Source: Methanosarcinales archaeon (lineage in GTDB: Archaea > Halobacteriota > Methanosarcinia > Methanosarcinales > Methanogasteraceae). From it: a DNA stretch of 7,479 nucleotides. Within the stretch, counting starts at the first letter, position 1; each line of letters opens with the position of its first letter. Both the position numbers and the translations under genes were made by a program. The stretch spans positions 1-7,479 of the forward strand of contig DAOWIV010000063.1 of NCBI GenBank assembly GCA_030640725.1, given 5' to 3'. Below the pieces are notes generated by a model. The model saw only the letters and a program-made list of their open reading frames with translations, was not told the DNA's origin and searched no databases. This document shows positions 5,088-7,479 of this stretch, piece after piece.

Positions 5088-6707
5088 ATGCATGAATCAC
5101 TGATTGTGGAGGAATTTGCGAACGCAGGATATCAGATCAGTCCGGGCGCGGTCGCGCTGATTGATTCATGCCCGTCGCCGGATAACGTTGTGAAACAGGT
5201 GCTGCGATCCCTGGACGACTCGGTGCTTGTGGTGGACAAGCAGCACATCATGTTCGATTATGGGGATGATGGTAATGGTGATGGTGGTGGTAATGGTGCT
5301 GTCGGCATCAGAATGGTATCTGATAAGGAGAGGGAGCAGCCCGAGAAGCCGCCTGCGAAAACGCCCCGCATCCAACCGCCTGTTGCACCTGAACTTCCCG
5401 GAGTGAATATATTATGTGATATCAGCAACGAGTCGACCTGTGTCGGCGAATACAGTGAGTTTGTGCGGTACTTCCGTGACCGGTACGCACGGTTAAGTGG
5501 CATCATCCGCACCAGGGTCACTGCGCGCCCGATCGAATCGTTGCGATCGGAAAGACTCAGGGATTATGGCAGCGTCTCGATCATCGGCATGGTTCACGAT
5601 ATCCGGACCACGTCAAACGGCAACAAGTTAATCGAGCTTGAGGACCCGACAGGCATGTTCTCTGTGCTGGTCCGCCCGGCTGACCGCGATCTGTGGGATG
5701 TTGCAAGCGGCATCATCCGCGACGAAGTGATCGGGGCGACAGGCTCGCTCACCAGGGACGGCAGGCTGATGATCGTAAGTAACATCGTGATGCCCGAGAT
5801 CCCGAGCCAGCACAACCAGCGACTACCGGGCAATGGAAATGGAAATACGGGAGGGAATGGGACTGGCTCAAGTCCGCGCCCGGGTGCAGGAGACCGGCAA
5901 GGTCCTGGTACTGGTCATGGTCATGCAGTCCTGATCTCGGACGTGCATATCGGAAGCAACACGTTTCTTGAGGATGCGTTCTGCGAATTCATCGACTGGC
6001 TCGGTGATGGCGACGTGGGTAGTGATGGAAACGGCGCTGGTGCAGGGCAGGTGCGATACCTGATCATCGCAGGCGACCTTGTGGACGGCGTCGGCGTGTA
6101 TCCGGGTCAGGAAGATGAACTGGAGATCACTGATGTATATGACCAGTACAGATGCGCGGCAAAATATTTAAGAGCGGTTCCAAGGAATGTGCGGATCATC
6201 ATCGCACCCGGCAACCACGACGCGGTACGGCTGGCAGAACCGCAGCCCGCGCTTCCTGAGAGGATCAGATCGATGTTTCGGGATGATACGATCTTCACAG
6301 GCAATCCCGCGCTCATCGAGATCGATGGCGTGCGCATACTGATCTATCATGGGCGATCGATGGATGACCTGATCGCAACCATACCGAACATGAGTTACCA
6401 GCGCCCTGCAGAGGTCATGGTTGAGATGCTCCGACGCAGGCACATCGCGCCAACGTACGGCGGCAGAGTGTCCATCGCGCCTGAGGCAACGGATCATTTC
6501 GTGATTGACAAGATACCGCACATCCTGCACTGCGGGCATGTGCATACCATCGGAGTTGACCGGTATAAGGGCGTCACTGTGATCAATGCAGGGACATGGC
6601 AGTCCCAAACTGAGTTTCAGAAACGGGTGAACCTTGAACCGGTGCCAGCCCACGCCGCGATAGTCGATCTTGCGACGCTTGACACGCGGATGGTTCGTTT
6701 TGCATAA
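5088..6707 (+). CDS. polB: DNA polymerase D (Pol II) small subunit DP1, 3'-5' exonuclease
   Basis: This 539-residue subunit pairs with the catalytic DP2 subunit (not in the window) in the euryarchaeal replicative polymerase PolD and supplies proofreading exonuclease activity. Residues 1-55 resemble the N-terminal helical domain of DP1. An OB-fold follows at about 160-235 (SVSIIGMVHDIR, IELEDPTGMFSVLV). The calcineurin/Mre11-like phosphodiesterase domain (about 279-539) keeps its metal-binding motifs: SDVHIG (Asp285, His287), AGDLVDG (Asp330), PGNHD (Asn376, His377), IYHGRS (His421) and CGHVHT (His484, His486). The nuclease therefore looks active. Three low-complexity stretches interrupt it: residues 59-70, 248-278 and 306-320, rich in Gly, Asn and Asp. 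The first and second sit in linkers; the third lies inside the phosphodiesterase domain just after its first motif. The start ATG 5088 is supported by the promoter spacing. Confidence 0.95.
   Translation: MHESLIVEEFANAGYQISPGAVALIDSCPSPDNVVKQVLRSLDDSVLVVDKQHIMFDYGDDGNGDGGGNGAVGIRMVSDKEREQPEKPPAKTPRIQPPVAPELPGVNILCDISNESTCVGEYSEFVRYFRDRYARLSGIIRTRVTARPIESLRSERLRDYGSVSIIGMVHDIRTTSNGNKLIELEDPTGMFSVLVRPADRDLWDVASGIIRDEVIGATGSLTRDGRLMIVSNIVMPEIPSQHNQRLPGNGNGNTGGNGTGSSPRPGAGDRQGPGTGHGHAVLISDVHIGSNTFLEDAFCEFIDWLGDGDVGSDGNGAGAGQVRYLIIAGDLVDGVGVYPGQEDELEITDVYDQYRCAAKYLRAVPRNVRIIIAPGNHDAVRLAEPQPALPERIRSMFRDDTIFTGNPALIEIDGVRILIYHGRSMDDLIATIPNMSYQRPAEVMVEMLRRRHIAPTYGGRVSIAPEATDHFVIDKIPHILHCGHVHTIGVDRYKGVTVINAGTWQSQTEFQKRVNLEPVPAHAAIVDLATLDTRMVRFA
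5262..5297 (+). repeat. GGT/GAT/AAT triplet tract in DP1 (insert 1)
   Basis: Codons 59-70 read as Gly, Asp and Asn only, using mostly GGT, GAT and AAT. This looks like expansion by slippage between the N-terminal domain and a Pro-rich linker. Confidence 0.7.
5829..5921 (+). repeat. Gly/Asn-rich linker in DP1 (insert 2)
   Basis: Codons 248-278 link the OB-fold to the phosphodiesterase domain and encode mainly Gly, Asn, Pro, Ser and Thr, including GNGNGNTGGNG. It should be a flexible tether. Confidence 0.7.
6003..6047 (+). repeat. Gly/Asp-rich insert inside the DP1 nuclease domain (insert 3)
   Basis: Codons 306-320 (GDGDVGSDGNGAGAG) fall between the SDVHIG motif and the YLIIAGD strand, where calcineurin-like folds have a loop. 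The catalytic residues on both sides are intact. Confidence 0.65.
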
Positions 6708-6716
6708 TAAATCCGA

Positions 6717-6734
6717 TGAAACTATAAAGTTTCA
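6717..6734 (+). terminator. Hairpin 10 nt after the DP1 stop
   Basis: TGAAACT and AGTTTCA form a perfect 7-bp stem with a 4-nt loop (ATAA), starting 10 nt after the DP1 stop codon. Its position suggests transcript end formation or 3'-end protection, but no T-run follows on the plus strand. Confidence 0.35.
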
Positions 6735-6965
6735 CAGATACAAGAATAAAAAGTCCACACCTTTCATGGTAAATGCGATGTCATGAAACCTATGTGCATA
6801 GAATATGAAATATTTAAATAGATTTCATTGGACTGACCCTGTCTGTGTATGCTAAAGCATGTATAGTCTTAAAACGTTGGTATGTGTTTAGCTCCCTCGT
6901 CATAACCACCGCGCCACCCCGCATTTCTTCCGGATCAATCTAAAATACATTTTCGACCACAAAAC

Positions 6966-6979
6966 TTCTATATTATAAC
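6966..6979 (+). promoter_or_regulatory. Candidate promoter of the IS66-like transposase
   Basis: TATATTATAA at about 6970-6979 is a good archaeal TATA box. Its expected start point is near 7000, just before the ATG at 7003. An SD-like AGAGG at about 6995-6999 sits only 3 nt from that ATG, unusually close. Confidence 0.35.
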
Positions 6980-7002
6980 AGCATTCCACTCTCAAGAGGA
7001 CG

Positions 7003-7479
7003 ATGGATAAAGACAAGATCATCAGGCAACTCAAGCGTGAGAACGAGTCACTTAAGACCTGCATAAAGGAGCTCGTTGCCAACTGGCTATGTATGATAAC
7101 GCACATACCCCACCAAGCCTGAAGCGTAACGGCAAGCGCAAAAAGGATCAGAATGAAGGCGGTGGGAAGAAGCCGGGGCAGAAGAAAGGGCATCAGGGTG
7201 TGACGAGACCTCCTGCAAAGCCTGATAGGCACGTGGACGTCATGAAAGATCGATGTCCGGACTGTGGAACCAAAGCTTGGTGCCCCGTCCAGCGTGGAAA
7301 CGAAGGTAATTGAGGAGATTCCGGAACCACAACCTGTTATCGTCACCGAATACAAAATTGCACATTATACGTGCCCGGGATGTCAGAGAGGGGTCGTTGC
7401 AGGCGATCCCGACTGCCCAAAAGATGGCATATTCTGTAATAACGCTATAGCACAAGCGACTGTGCTTAAATACGAGGAG
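7003..7479 (+). pseudogene. IS66-like transposase, 5' part, broken by two frameshifts and cut by the window end
   Basis: Three reading frames join into one transposase N-terminus. Frame A starts at ATG 7003: MDKDKIIRQLKRENESLK, a leucine-zipper-like start; left alone it ends at TGA 7120-7122. Homology shifts near 7085-7089 to frame B: MYDNAHTPPSLKRNGKRKK, then KKPGQKKGHQGVTRPP and CPDCGTK. It shifts back near 7275 to frame A: LGAPSSVETKVIEEIPEPQP, then IVTEYKIAHYTCPGC and FCNNAIAQATVLKYEE, open to the window end. CPDC (7254-7265) and CPGC (7372-7383) are the two halves of the IS66 zinc ribbon; NNAIAQATVLKY matches the family's 'GNNxxAxxxLLKY'. One base is apparently missing at the first site and one extra at the second. 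There is no slippery heptamer at the first break, so decay or sequencing error is likelier than programmed shifting. The DDE catalytic domain lies outside the window. Confidence 0.8.
7003..7479 (+). mobile_element. Left part of an IS66-family insertion element
   Basis: Inferred from the transposase alone. The right end is outside the window and no terminal inverted repeat or target duplication can be paired, so the left boundary (somewhere in about 6835-7002) is open. The accessory genes tnpA and tnpB of classical IS66 are not seen upstream, as in the simpler archaeal members that carry only the transposase gene. Confidence 0.6.

Larger units (their letters stand above)
6708..7002. other. AT-rich intergenic region with clustered inverted repeats
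   Basis: No coding frame is supportable here. Three inverted repeats share the core ATGAAA/TTTCAT: TGAAACT/AGTTTCA (6717-6734, 4-nt loop), TTTCATG/CATGAAA (6762-6788, 13-nt spacer) and ATGAAAT/ATTTCAT (6805-6828, 10-nt spacer). The last encloses ATTTAAAT, which would also serve as a TATA box. A small hairpin ATGCT-AA-AGCAT follows at about 6849-6860. The left end of the insertion element should lie in the right part of this region, but its terminal repeat cannot be fixed without the right end. Confidence 0.5.

Noticed and set aside
6835..6900. Possible tRNA or structured RNA gene
   Set aside because: Only a 5-bp hairpin (ATGCT-AA-AGCAT) is present; no cloverleaf arms, T-loop GTTC motif or box C/D pair can be found.
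7003..7122. Programmed frameshifting in the transposase
   Set aside because: No slippery heptamer or downstream pseudoknot-like structure is visible at 7080-7092, and a second, opposite shift would also be needed.
6900..7355. 151-residue minus-strand open frame
   Set aside because: It is the shadow of the IS66-like transposase; the plus strand carries clear family motifs in the same bases.

Overview
The window looks like part of a euryarchaeal genome, most plausibly the Methanosarcinales/ANME side of the tree. The lineage is an inference from gene content and no search was run. The evidence is the small (DP1) subunit of the archaeal D-family DNA polymerase, an exported archaeal-type Lon-domain (S16) protease, a CbiP/CobQ cobyric acid synthase, an HtpX-type M48 protease, and an IS66-like transposase of the kind common in methanogens. 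Start regions resemble archaeal promoters: TATA-like boxes about 26-30 nt before ATG codons without Shine-Dalgarno sites suggest leaderless mRNAs for cbiP and DP1.

Layout: (1) Bases 1-424 hold the 3' end of an htpX-like gene and, overlapping it by 4 nt, a 68-aa two-helix membrane protein started by TTG behind a strong SD. (2) Bases 425-1206 contain no intact gene. On the minus strand this stretch carries the C-terminal 68 codons of a Y-family DNA polymerase (dinB), still ending at its own stop and still carrying a PCNA-binding-like tail, plus an unrecognised conserved-looking 44-codon frame. It reads as a gene graveyard. (3) Bases 1207-3135 (minus) encode the secreted, C-terminally anchored S16 protease. 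(4) A 150-bp divergent region separates it from cbiP (3293-4837, plus), which has an 11-histidine tract between its two domains. (5) After a 250-bp gap comes DP1 of PolD (5088-6707, plus), whose nuclease motifs are all present but which is interrupted by three Gly/Asn/Asp-rich low-complexity stretches. (6) Bases 6708-7002 are AT-rich with a cluster of inverted repeats built on ATGAAA/TTTCAT. (7) From 7003 to the window end lies the start of an IS66-like transposase broken by two opposite frameshifts.

The genes do not form one pathway. They cover membrane protein quality control (HtpX, Lon-like protease), B12 synthesis (CbiP), replication (PolD DP1) and lost translesion synthesis (dinB remnant), with a decayed mobile element at the edge. 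The least ordinary signals are the decamer ATCTCTYGCA recurring near three gene starts, the His tract in CbiP, the low-complexity inserts in DP1, and the decay region. I see no convincing new multi-gene defence or metabolic system.
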